Source of the DNA: Acidimicrobiia bacterium | GTDB taxonomy: Bacteria > Actinomycetota > Acidimicrobiia > IMCC26256 > JAOSJL01 | NCBI GenBank assembly: GCA_027494115.1 | Contig: JAOSJL010000001.1 | Location: 248,001-312,000 of the forward strand | Direction: 5' to 3' | Length of the DNA stretch: 64,000 nt | Part shown: positions 22,569-33,095 of the stretch, piece after piece | How positions within the stretch are numbered: the first letter of the stretch is position 1 | Layout of the letters: every line of letters begins with the position of its first letter | Notes under the pieces: model-generated | Told to the model about the DNA's origin: nothing | Databases searched by the model: none | What the model saw: the letters and a program-made list of their open reading frames with translations, nothing else | Translations under genes and position numbers: made by a program

Positions 22569-23660
22569 ATCCACGAGCAGGTGCGCGGCGGCGAGGACCG
22601 TTTCGAATACGCAGGCAAGGGCTGCCGGAGTGGTCACGGCATTCGGCAGGTCGTCGGGCGAATGGAAACCTTCGAAGCCCCCGCTCAGAGACAACAGCGG
22701 CACTCCGAACCGTCGCCACTCCTCCCCCTCGCCGCCCCACGTCGCGGGTCCGGGGATCGCCGTGATCCGGACGCGGGCAAGGATCTCGGCGAGACGGTCG
22801 AGACGGCCGGGCTCGACATTGGTCATCGCGATGCGAGCCTCCGACAGCTCACAGACTCCGTTCGTCACGACACCGGCTGCGAGCGAGGCACCGCAGTGCA
22901 ACACGACCCGCGGCTCCACCGGATCCGCACGCAACCAGGCCTTGGCCCCGAGGTGCCCGAGCTCGTGTCCTGTCGTCGCCACCACGAGAACCGACAGACC
23001 GGCGGCAGCGAGCTCCGTTGCCGTTTCGAGAGCGACCGCGATCCCTGTGGCCCGCTCACCCGCACACGTGAACCACCCCGACAGGGGAGTCGTCACGACC
23101 ACCGGCGGCGTGCCGTCTGCTCCGAACCACCCGAGGACGGTCTCACTGTGCCCGGGTACCACACGCGCCACCATCTCCACGGTGGTCGGGCCTTCGGCGA
23201 CACGCGCGCAATCGGAGCCCGCGACGAGAACCGTCAGGGGCCCCGCATCCGCCTCCGGGACGACGTTCTCGGCGACGAGCCGCCCCTCACCATCACCGGT
23301 CGCGAGAACGGCCACCTCAGCGCCGGCGGTGCGCGCGTCCGCCCGGCGTTCGGCCAGATCGAGAGCAGCGACTCCTCCCAGCATCTCGAGAGCCGCGACG
23401 TACGGAGCGGCGGTCGTCACGGATCCCGATCCTGAGTAGAACAAGGGGACACATCCGACGTTCCGGTCGCCGACCGTCACCGTGGCCGTCGCGTCATACC
23501 GATCGAACTCGTAGGACGCGCGGGTGACCGTGGCACCCCGGCGTTCGAGTTCTGCGGCAACCAGTTCGCGAGTGGCCTCGTCGACCGCCGTCCCCGTGCG
23601 GTGTTCTCCCAGCGCCGAATAGCGCTCGACGAAGGCGTACAGGTCGCCTCCCGACGTCAT
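22548..23660 (-). CDS. M28-like zinc aminopeptidase family protein
   Basis: LSVLVVATTGHELGHLGAKAWL, LVDPTTSVG* C-terminus; PA-like insert and family layout by pattern recognition. Confidence 0.65.
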   Translation of the reverse strand: MTSGGDLYAFVERYSALGEHRTGTAVDEATRELVAAELERRGATVTRASYEFDRYDATATVTVGDRNVGCVPLFYSGSGSVTTAAPYVAALEMLGGVAALDLAERRADARTAGAEVAVLATGDGEGRLVAENVVPEADAGPLTVLVAGSDCARVAEGPTTVEMVARVVPGHSETVLGWFGADGTPPVVVTTPLSGWFTCAGERATGIAVALETATELAAAGLSVLVVATTGHELGHLGAKAWLRADPVEPRVVLHCGASLAAGVVTNGVCELSEARIAMTNVEPGRLDRLAEILARVRITAIPGPATWGGEGEEWRRFGVPLLSLSGGFEGFHSPDDLPNAVTTPAALACVFETVLAAAHLLVDPTTSVG

Positions 23661-23697
23661 GTCGCCCCTCCCCTGTGGCGCGAAGAGCGCCTCCGAA

Positions 23698-25101
23698 TCA
23701 GACGGCCGTCGAATCCGTTGTGAGCGGGTCCGCCGAATCGCTCTCGATGCCCGAGAGGGGCGCGTGGCGCCGCCACGGTCGCAGCTCCTCGAGCTGTCTG
23801 GCCACCGACAGGATCAGCGCCTCGCCGCCGTCGGGAGCGATGAGCTGCACGGCCAGCGGGACGCCGCACGGGTGCACACCGGCCGGCACGGACATCGCCG
23901 GATATCCCGCCAGGTTCCAACGCCCCGTGAACGGCATGAACGTGGCCATCCGACTGTTCGCGAGAACGGAGCGTCGGGACCAGCCCTCGGCGGCTATGGG
24001 CGGCGCGGCCAGAGTCGGCGTGAGCAGCAGATCCACACCGCGGAAGAAACCGTCGAGTTCCTCCCGCCACCGGTCCCGTTGCCCGTCTCGGACGAGCCCG
24101 AACCGGTCGACCAGGCGACCGGCACGCACGAAGGCGCGTGTCCGGCGTTCGAGAAGACCGATCGGGAGATCCCGTGCCGATTCCGCGATCCCCGCCATCG
24201 CCCGCACGCCCGAGCCCAGCAGCTCGCGGTTCTCGGGGGTCCGCCTGGAACACCTCGTGGCCGGCACCCCGCATCAGATCCACGGTTTCCGCCACGACCG
24301 CCTCGATGACCGGGTCCAGTGTCTTCCCCGGTGCCGGAATCGCCACCGACCACGCGATCCGCAACGTGTCGCTCGGCGTGGAGCACTCGGCCAGTTCCGG
24401 GCGGTCCGCCATGACGGCGAGCATCGTGGACAGATCGTCGACGGTCGTGGCGAGCGGACCGTCAGAGGACAGGCCGCGCCACCCGCCCCCTTCGATGGCG
24501 CTGGGGACGACTCCCGGGCCCGGCTTGATACCGACGAGTCCGCAGCACGCCGACGGGATGCGGATGGACCCGCCTCCGTCGCTCCCGTGTGCCACCGGTA
24601 CGAGGCCCGCGGACACCGCGGCAGCGCTGCCGCCGGACGATCCGCCCGGCGTCCGGTCGAGGTCCCAGGGATTGCGGGACACGCCGAACGCCGAATCGGT
24701 CCACCCCCAGGCGCAGAGCTCGGGAACCTTGGTCTTGCCCATCACGACGCCACCCGCGGACCGGATCCTCCGCACGATCTCGTCATCCTGTGTCGAGGAT
24801 TCGCGGGACGTGGCGAGTGACCCGAGGCGCAGGGGGAGCCCTTCGACCTCGATCGTGTCCTTGATGGCCACGGGGACCCCGGCCAGGGGGAGTCGATCGA
24901 GGTCGTCGTGCGCGTCGAGTGCCGTGGCGTCAGCGAGCGCGCTCTCTGCGGCGACGAGCTGGAAGGCCCCCACCATCGAATCAAGAGCGCCGATCTGCTC
25001 GAGGTGCCCACGTACGACATCGACGGCCGAGACGTCCCGCTTCTGAACGCGCGCGCGATCTCGGTGGCGCTACGCCCCACGTATGTTCGGGCCTGTTCCA
25101 T
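23698..25101 (-). CDS. Amidase signature family protein, frameshifts near 24260 and 25040
   Basis: [67 protein letters not shown]-term in ORF 23698..24267; N-term MEQARTYVGRSATEIARAF in ORF 24742..25101. Confidence 0.88.
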
Positions 25102-26889
25102 CTACCCACCCATCATGTCGGGAAGCACCGCCATGGCCGCGGTCAATCGCTCAGCGCCGAGATCCTCCGCCGCGGGCTGTACCGGCAGGATCACCCGTGA
25201 CGGGTGCTCGGGATCGTGCAGGATCGTCTGCTCGGCGATGATCCCCTCGGCGTCCTCGTGGATCGGATTGCCCGTGTTCATGTTGCGCGCAAAGTGCGGG
25301 AACGCGGACGACGTCACCTGGAGACGAAGACGGGCACCCGGCTCCCCGCGGTAGGCGGTCTGACCGAGACTGATCGTGAACTCGTAGGGGGTACCCGGCT
25401 CCATGAGCTCGGGAGTTCGCCAGTCGTCACGCACACGGGCCCGGAGGTATCCATCCGCAAGATTGGTCGACAGTCCGTTGCGGTCCACGACGCAGAGCTT
25501 GACGATCCAGTCGGTGTCGACCGCGCTCGACGCGGCCCAGAGATGCAGCACGACATCGCCGGCGATCTCGAAAGGTGCGGTGTACTCGTCCGTCGTATAG
25601 CAGAGGACGTCGTGGCGCCGCTCCACCCGCGTCTGCTCGTAGGGGCCGTTGACGACCGTCCCGCCCGTGTACATGACCCGAAAGCCCCACGCGGGCACGG
25701 GGTCCATCGGGTCGTAGCGGTACGTGTCAGGCCGCTCGCCGGCAGTCGGCGCTTCTCGCTCGAGCCGTCCATCGCCGTCCGCCCCGTTGGCTCCACCACC
25801 GGAACGAAGGTGCAAGGCCTGAGAATCCGTACCCGGGATCGGCCAGTCGTCGGCTGTCTTCCAGACGTTGCTCCCCATCACGAAGTAGCGCACGACAGGG
25901 ATGTCGACGTCCTCGCCTCGGAGGTGGCGCGAGAAGAACTTCAGGTGCGACGACGGCACACCACCTCCCGCCGCGGAGCCCATTCCTCCCACGCCGAACT
26001 GCCCGACGAAGTCGAGCGCGTAGTTGTGGGTCCAAGGACCGATGATCATCCGGCTCTCGGTGCGGGCCACCTCCGTGCCGGCCTCACGCCCCATCTGCTC
26101 GAACATCTCGGTACCGCCCGCGTTGTCGTACCAACCGAAGCACCACAGGGCGGGCACGGTGAACTTGTCGAAGCTCGAACCGATCTCGCTGTTGGCGTGG
26201 ACGAGCATCTCGTCCACCTCCGAATACGACGGGTTGCCCGGCGTCTGGAGATTCAGGAGGTCTGACAGCGGGAGGGTCTCGGACGGCCGCGCCGGATCCA
26301 CGATGGCCTCGACGAGCTTCTCCAGATCGGACGGATCCGCCTCGCCCGTCTCCATCTTCTTCATGACGTTGTCGATCCCGAGCCCGGCCATCCAGCCGAC
26401 GGTCATCGACTCCAACGGGAGGCTGTGTCCCATCGCCCGGTCGGCCGGCATCCCGAGCAGCCACGGCGCGATGGCCCTGAGGGATCGGGGCTGGCCGGCC
26501 GCCGCCGCCAATTGCGTCACCCCGACATACGAGCCACCCATCATGCCGACGTTGCCGTCGCACCACGGCTCGGAGGCCACCCACTCGACGCAGTCTCCAC
26601 CGTCGTCGACGTTGGCGGCGTGAAGATGAACGATGTCCCACTCGCCCTCCGAGGCGTAGCGACCTCGGATGTCCTGCACGACGACGGCGAACCCTGCTTC
26701 GCACGCAGTGAGGGGTGGCAGGTACCGCGTCTGGTTGATGGCCGTGTTGCCCTTCTCGTAGGGCGTGCGCATCACGATGGCCGGCACCTTCGCCGAGATC
26801 TCGGGACGATAGACGTCGGCGCTCAGCACCACGCCGTCGCGTGTCGTCATTTCCTGATCGCGGTCGATGCGGACGCTCGGTGCGGCCAT
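25102..26889 (-). CDS. CocE/NonD family hydrolase (X-Pro dipeptidyl-peptidase fold)
   Basis: MTTRDGVVLSADVYRPE, IVMRTPYEKGNTAIN, VVVQDIRGRYASEGEWD, NVGMMGGSYVGVTQLAAAAGQP; C-terminal jelly-roll region; TAG immediately followed by ATG of the amidase. Confidence 0.9.
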   Translation of the reverse strand: MAAPSVRIDRDQEMTTRDGVVLSADVYRPEISAKVPAIVMRTPYEKGNTAINQTRYLPPLTACEAGFAVVVQDIRGRYASEGEWDIVHLHAANVDDGGDCVEWVASEPWCDGNVGMMGGSYVGVTQLAAAAGQPRSLRAIAPWLLGMPADRAMGHSLPLESMTVGWMAGLGIDNVMKKMETGEADPSDLEKLVEAIVDPARPSETLPLSDLLNLQTPGNPSYSEVDEMLVHANSEIGSSFDKFTVPALWCFGWYDNAGGTEMFEQMGREAGTEVARTESRMIIGPWTHNYALDFVGQFGVGGMGSAAGGGVPSSHLKFFSRHLRGEDVDIPVVRYFVMGSNVWKTADDWPIPGTDSQALHLRSGGGANGADGDGRLEREAPTAGERPDTYRYDPMDPVPAWGFRVMYTGGTVVNGPYEQTRVERRHDVLCYTTDEYTAPFEIAGDVVLHLWAASSAVDTDWIVKLCVVDRNGLSTNLADGYLRARVRDDWRTPELMEPGTPYEFTISLGQTAYRGEPGARLRLQVTSSAFPHFARNMNTGNPIHEDAEGIIAEQTILHDPEHPSRVILPVQPAAEDLGAERLTAAMAVLPDMMGG

Positions 26890-26903
26890 ACGGACACCTC
26901 CGT

Positions 26904-26919
26904 GTGAACGATCGTTCAC
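26904..26919. promoter_or_regulatory. 16-bp perfect palindrome, TetR-type operator candidate
   Basis: gtgaacgatcgttcac in the 46-bp divergent intergenic region between the CocE-like gene and the MFS gene. Confidence 0.6.
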
Positions 26920-26935
26920 GATAGCGTGCGTCGGG

Positions 26936-28353
26936 ATGGCCGACTCAGTGAGCTCTCGCGACACCGCGGCGCTCGAGCAGCAGGTGGCCTCGTTGCGGGC
27001 GCGTCTTCCCCGCTATCCCCTGACCTTCCTCGGCGTGATCATGATCGTCGGCGCCATCGACTTCGCCGACCGCTCGGTGTTGGCGGTCGTCTTCGAGGAC
27101 ATCAAGGAGGAGTTCGGGGTCAGTGACACCGCACTCGGCTCCCTCGTCGCTGCGTACACGGTCGTGGCGACGCTCTCGGTCATTCCGTGCGGGATCCTGG
27201 CCGACCGGTGGCGACGTGTCTGGCTCATCGCGCTCGGCTTCCTGCCGTGGGCCTTCGCCATGTTCTGGCAGGGCGCCGCGACCTCGTTCGCCATGCTGTT
27301 CGTCGCCCGGATCTTCCTCGGTTCGATCGAGGCGACCAACGGGCCCAGCTCACTCTCGCTCGTGGGCGACTGGTATCCGTTCGAACGACGCAGCCGCATC
27401 ATGGGCATCTGGCGGACGTTCGAACTGCTCGGTACCGCGATCGGGGCCGGCCTCGCCGGCGTGATCGCGACCGCGATGGGATGGCGCGCGCCGTTCTTCG
27501 TGTTCGGCGCCCTGGGCCTCCTGAGCGCCGCCGTCGTTCTCCGCGTCCTGGAGGAGCCCGAGCGCGGCATCCCCGACGCCCTGCACGAGGCGGAGCAGCG
27601 CCTGGCGCGAGCCCGCGGGAGACCACCGACTTCGAGGCGAAACGGTCCGAGGGACCCACGGTCGCGCCGGTGGACTACGGGAACGTGTCGTGGCGTGTCG
27701 CCGCGGGCCGCATCGCACGCACACCCACCGCGTGGATCATGGCGATCGCGGCGTCGGTCGGGCTCTTCGCGTCCACGGGGCTCGCGGCATGGGTCGCCAC
27801 GTTCTTCCGGCGATTTCACGCCATGAACGCCGCCCAGGCCGGCGCCGTCACCGTGGTCTTCGGAATCGTCTCCTTGACCGGCCTGCTCGTCGGCTCGCGC
27901 ATCGGTGACCGACTGATGCGCGACGGCAGAGGACGCGACCGCGTGAAGCTGGCGGCGCTCTGCTACGCGGCGGGATGGGCGTTCGCCATGCCCGGCTTCG
28001 CCCTGAACAGCACACCGGCGTCGATCGCTCTCCTGTCGATCGCCGGTTTCCTCATCTCGATTCCGATCGCTCCCCTGTGGGCGATGTGGCTCGACATTCT
28101 CGTACCGCAACTCCGCGGACGGGCCGACGCCTTCTTCTCGATCATCCGCGTGATCGCGATCTCGACGGCACCGCTCGTGATCGGAGCCGTCTCCGACGCC
28201 GCCGATCTGCGGATCGCCTTTCTCGTGGCGATGCCCGTCATACTCCTGAACGCGGGCATCATCCTGCTCGCTCTCAACAGTTACCCCCGCGATGCCGCGC
28301 GCGCCCAGGCTGACGCACTGGCACAGGCGGATTTCAGGACGCCGGCGAGCTGA
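26936..28353 (+). CDS. MFS transporter, frameshift near 27620
   Basis: FLGVIMIVGAIDFADRSVLAVVFEDIKEEFGVSDTALGSLVAAYTVVATLSVIPCGILADRWRRVWLIALG; continues in ORF 27187..28353. Confidence 0.88.
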
Positions 28354-28365
28354 TCCCGAACCACG

Positions 28366-29466
28366 TCAAGCGAAGGTGTGTGCTTCGTACTCCGTGCGGT
28401 CGGGCGGTCCCGGCGCGAGGTGCAATACGGGGTCCTCCGCCAACTCCATGATCACGGACGCGAAGGTCATGAAATCTCCCTCGCCCGACGGAACCACACT
28501 CACCGGGGCCGATCGGTCCGAGAGGATCTCTTGCAGCCTCGCGACGGTGAGGGGATCCTCACGCCCCACGACACCCGCAGCGAGGACGTCGTAGCGCTCG
28601 CGGGTGGTGGAGGGCGGGCGTTGTGTTCTCTGCGTGGCGGCCCGCACCTCCGGACGGTCGGTTGCCACGTCGTCGTTCGCCAACGGATGGTTCGTGTGGA
28701 CGATCCGATGGGCCGCCGGCTCGACGCTTCGGATCTGACGGGCGGAGCATTCCCGATCGAGGAGTCCCTCCGGGGCGCCCACGAGATAGTTCTGGCCCGA
28801 CGCGTGTACGACGGCCTCCAGGAACTCGGAGGCCGCAGCGAGCGAGCGACAGGCGAGCAGGCCGCGGATCACGAAGGCCACGGGCAGGCCCGACGGTGAC
28901 GGCGCGAGCTGAGCCAACGTATTGACGCAGACGCCCACACCGGAACTGTTGAGCCCCGTCAACCCGATCATCCCGGCGGTGGTCAGTACGAGTGAGTCCG
29001 GCGTGTTCCCCTCCGGTCGCGATCGCAGCAGCACCTGAGAGCCGTCGTGAAACGCCTCGATGTCCATGTTCTGGGCGATCACGGTACCTGTGCCCCCGCG
29101 CGATCCCCCGGCCGAACTGCACCGCTCAGCAGCGGAACCATGGCCGAGATGACGCTCGCGGTACCACCATTCCTCGTCGAGGAGCTGCCACGCCATGCAT
29201 ACCGATTCGGACAGTCCGGCGCCCTCGGCGATGCCACCGACCTCGTCGAGCAGGTCGGGCGTCCATCGACGAACCGCCGTGGCAAAGTCGGTGGCCGCGA
29301 GGAACGCGTCCAGGTAGCCGTCGACACCCCGACCGATGTCGAGCGCGATGTCGTCGTGCCAGCGTCCGATGACAGTATGCACGGGTTCGCGGGCCTCCTC
29401 TCCGTGGGCGCGCCCTCTCTCGCGGGGCGATCCGGAGGCCTCGACGACGAGCAGCTCGCCGCTCAC
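28366..29466 (-). CDS. C45-family autoproteolytic acyltransferase/hydrolase (Ntn hydrolase)
   Basis: SGSPRERGRAHGEEAREPV, RCSSAGGSRGGTGTVIAQNMDIEAF (candidate autoproteolytic Cys), LTTAGMIGLTGLNSSGVGVCVNTL. Confidence 0.82.
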   Translation of the reverse strand: MSGELLVVEASGSPRERGRAHGEEAREPVHTVIGRWHDDIALDIGRGVDGYLDAFLAATDFATAVRRWTPDLLDEVGGIAEGAGLSESVCMAWQLLDEEWWYRERHLGHGSAAERCSSAGGSRGGTGTVIAQNMDIEAFHDGSQVLLRSRPEGNTPDSLVLTTAGMIGLTGLNSSGVGVCVNTLAQLAPSPSGLPVAFVIRGLLACRSLAAASEFLEAVVHASGQNYLVGAPEGLLDRECSARQIRSVEPAAHRIVHTNHPLANDDVATDRPEVRAATQRTQRPPSTTRERYDVLAAGVVGREDPLTVARLQEILSDRSAPVSVVPSGEGDFMTFASVIMELAEDPVLHLAPGPPDRTEYEAHTFA

Positions 29467-30943
29467 AGGCCGACAGCCACGTACTTGGTCTCGAGGAACT
29501 CGTCGATACCGACCCGTCCACCCTCGCGACCCAGTCCCGACTCCTTGACACCGCCGAACGGCGCAGCCGGGTTCGACACCATCCCGCGGTTCAACCCGAC
29601 CATCCCCGTCTCCAGCGCCTCGCTCACGCGTACCGCACGCGTCACATCCTGCGTGTAGACGTAGGCGACAAGCCCGTACTCGGTACCGTTGGCCAGTGAC
29701 ACCGCCTCCTCCTCGTCCGAGAATCGAGTGACGGGAGCGACCGGGCCGAAGATCTCCTCGCGGGCCACCCGGGCGTCGGCTGGGACGTCGGTGAGCACCG
29801 TGGGCGGGTAGAAGTATCCGGGACCCGCGATCGGCTCACCGCCGGTGACGACACCCGCTCCGCGCTCGAGGGCGTCGGTGACGAGCCCGTGGACCTTCTC
29901 GCGCGCCGCGTGCTCGACCAGCGGACCGAGATCGACGCCTTCGTCCGTGCCGCGACCGACCCGTTGCGCGCTCATCCGTTCAGCAAGCCTGTCCGTGAAC
30001 TCGTCGGCGACCGGATCGGCCACGAGGAAGCGGTTGGCAGCCGTACAGGCCTCGCCGATGTTCCGCATCTTCGCGATCATCGCTCCGTCGACCGCTCCCT
30101 CGACGTCCGCATCGTCGAAAACGATGAACGGAGCGTTCCCCCCAGTTCCAGGGACACGCGCAGAACGTGCGTGGACGCCTCGGCCAGTAGATGGCGACCG
30201 ACGGCCGTCGATCCGGTGAAGGACATCTTTCGCAACCGTGTGTCGCCGAACAACGGCCCGATCGTGCCGGAGGCATCGGACGTCGTCACGACGTTGAGCA
30301 CACCGGGTGGAAGACCGGCCGCTTCCAGAATCCCGGCGAGAGCGAGCGCAGACAGCGGCGTCTGAGGTGCCGGTTTCCACACGATGGTGCACCCAGCTGC
30401 CAGGGCCGGGCCGACCTTGCGCGCACCCATCGCCAGAGGAAAGTTCCACGGCGTGATGAGCAGGCTCGGGCCGACAGGCTGGTGCATGACGAGCATTCGC
30501 CCCACGCCGTCGGGCATCACGGCGTAGTCGCCACCGATCCGGACAGCCTCCTCGGCGAACCAGCGGAGGAACTCGGCGGCGTAGGCGACCTCGCCGCGCG
30601 ACTCGGGAAGTGCCTTCCCCATCTCGAGTGTCGTGAGGAGCGCCAACTCCTCCGACCGGTCGGTCAGCGCCTGGAAGCCACGGTGCAGAATCTCGCTGCG
30701 CAACCGCGGCGGGTGCCGTGCCCACTCGGAGCGGACCGCTGTCGCGGCATCGAGGGCCGCAACGGCGTCCGCCGGGGTGGCATCCGCGACCGTCGTGAGA
30801 ATTTCGGCTGTGGAGGGGTCTTCCACCACCATGGTCCGACCACCGTCGGCTGCCCGCCACTGTCCACCCACGTAAAGCCCGTCCGGGACGTTCTCCACGA
30901 CGGAGCGCTCGTCGACCGTCGGTTCCGGTTGTTCAGCCACTGA
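29463..30943 (-). CDS. Aldehyde dehydrogenase, succinate-semialdehyde dehydrogenase-like, frameshift near 30140
   Basis: LLITPWNFPLAMGARKVGPALAAGCTIVWKPAPQTPL, MSFTGSTAVGRHL, SLELGG, RNIGEACTAANRFLV (catalytic Cys), EEIFGPVAPVTRF, PFGGVKESGLGREGG. Confidence 0.9.
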
Positions 30944-31000
30944 GCATCGTCTCCGGCCCTGCTCCATTCCCTGACGCCATCTTGCGTGCGTCCTGTGAAC

Positions 31001-31025
31001 CGAGATTAACTCGCAACGAATCTCG
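31001..31025. promoter_or_regulatory. Inverted repeat CGAGATT-N11-AATCTCG upstream of aminotransferase
   Basis: cgagattaactcgcaacgaatctcg in the divergent ALDH/aminotransferase intergenic region, abutting gaggagg. Confidence 0.45.
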
Positions 31026-31031
31026 AGGAGG

Positions 31032-32257
31032 ATGTCCGTGCCGCCCGCGTTTCTTCACCCGTTCGCCCCACCCTCGTCCGACGACTTCACGACCATCGTG
31101 CGCGGCGAGGGTGCCGCTGTGTTCGACGCCGACGGCCGCCGCTACGTCGACGCCCTGGCCTCACTGTGGTACTGCAACGTCGGTCACGCGCAGCCACAGA
31201 TGATCGACGCGATCACCGCACAACTGGAGATGCTCGAGGCGTTCCACACCTTCGAGCGATACACGAACGAGCCCGCAGAACGCCTCACCACCGAGCTCGC
31301 GGAACTCGCTCCGATGCCCGACGCCCGGGTGTTTCTCGTCAACTCGGGCTCCGAAGCCGTCGACTCCGCCATCAAGCTCGCACGCATCGCTCACAACCTC
31401 GGTGGCGAAGCCGACCGCACGCTGATCATCAGCCGCCGTCACGCCTATCACGGCGTGACCCTCGGGGAACGTCGGCTCAGGGCCTACCCGGGAACCGCGA
31501 GGGGTTCGGCCCGCTGCTGCCACGCGCCGAGATCGCCCATGACGATTTCGCGCATGCGGAGCAGGTGCTCGCCGAACACGGCGACCGGGTGGCGATCGTT
31601 CTGGCCGAGCCCGTCATCGGCGCCGGCGGCGTCCGTCCACCCGCTCCGGGCTACCTCGCGGGGCTGCGCCGACTCTGCGACGAACATGGCGCGTTCCTCT
31701 GCTTCGACGAGGTCGTCTGCGGTTTCGGTCGACTCGGTGCGTGGTGGGGCGCCGAGAAGTACGGCGTCGTCCCGGATCTCGTGACCTTTGCCAAGGGGGT
31801 GACGTCCGGCTACGTGCCCCTCGGCGGGCTGCTCGTCGGGCCGGCGGTCCGCGAGCGCCTCGAGGCCGATCCCGATTTCGTGCTCCGCCACGGGCACACC
31901 TACAGCGGCCATCCGACAGCGTGCGCGGCGGCGGTCGCCGCGCTCGAGATCACTCGTGCACAAGGGCTGTTGGAGCGAGCTGTCGCGGTCGGAGACCGCC
32001 TCGAAGAGGGCCTCGAATCGCTGATCGAAGCTGAGCGCATCGTCTCGACACGAGGAGAGGCAGCGCTACGGGCCGTGGAACTCGCTCCGGGGCTCGACCT
32101 CGCGGCGGTTCGGGATGCGATGCGTGACAGAGGGGTGATCGCGCGCGGGATCCCGCCGTCGACGATCGCGTTCTGCCCTCCGCTGGTCATCGGCGACGAG
32201 GACCTCGATCTCTGCGTCAGTGCCCTCGGCGACGCGGTCAGAGCCGTGAGTTCGTGA
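31032..32257 (+). CDS. Class III (PLP) aminotransferase, frameshift near 31490
   Basis: FLVNSGSEAVDSAIKLARI, ISRRHAYHGVTLG, LCFDEVVCGFGRLGAWWGAEKYGVVPDLVTFAKGVTSGYVPLGGLLV (PLP Lys), HGHTYSGHPTACAAAVAAL. Start could be GTG at 31038. Confidence 0.9.
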
Positions 32258-32276
32258 GATGGACGCCACCACTATC

Positions 32277-33095
32277 TCACGCAGTGAGATAGACGGCCCC
32301 GACCGTCTCGGCGCCCATGTGGGCTCCGATCGACGGACCCACGAGGTAGCGCACGACCTCGGTGACCCCCGGGGCATCCGTCATGTGATCTTCCAGGGCC
32401 TGTGCCAAGTCCGGCACCACGGCGTCACCCACGCCGATCCGCGCGGGGCGCCCGGCCGTGGCGGTCCGGATATGGCCGGCCATGGCCACCACGGCTTCTT
32501 CCACCGACGACACCTGCTCGACGGTCACGAGCTCCGATCCCTCGAGAGCGAGCACGGTCGTGCCCGCCGCCACGTCGTCGCTGACGGGCACACGACCACC
32601 GGCGCACCAGGTCGGTCGCCCCGACGACGAACACACTTCCTACCCGTTCAGCCGCGTCGCGAGCGGCGGTTGCCGCGGTCGCGGAATCGGAGCCGGCGAC
32701 GAGCGCATCGTGTGCCGCCCACACGCACATCGTCACCGGGAACGACGCCGAACCGGTGTCGACCAACTCGACGGGCACCGGGCTTTCGTCTGCGGCGATG
32801 CTTGCAGCGTTCAGGGTTCCTGAGAACTGCGAACCCGTGTGGACCGAGACGATCTCCGTTGCTCCCGATCCGGCAACTGTCCGGTACGCCTCGAGAAACA
32901 GCCCGGGGAAGGGGCGCTGGTCGACACCTCAGCACCCGCTTGGAGTCGCCGGTAGAACGTCGAGGCTGTGAGGTCGACGCCCTCGAGCAGGGCTTCACCA
33001 TCCAGGACGACCGTCAGCGGCACCACCCCGACATCGAGACGGTGCACGAGCCCTGGCGTGATCTGGGATCCGGAATCGGTCACCAGCGCGATCAC
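32277..33095 (-). CDS. DegV family (fatty-acid-binding, FakB-like) protein, two frameshifts
   Basis: VIALVTDSGSQITPGLVHRLDVGVVPLTVVLDGEALLEGVDLTASTFYRRLQAGAEVSTSAPSPG (ORF 32811..33545), VELVDTGSASFPVTMCVWAAHDAL (ORF 32425..32778), GPSIGAHMGAETVGAVYLTA* (ORF 32277..32636). Confidence 0.85.

Noticed and set aside
24742-25101. Separate small ORF upstream of the amidase
   Set aside because: Its start MEQARTYVGRSATEIARAF continues logically into the amidase after a one-base correction; it is the amidase N-terminus.
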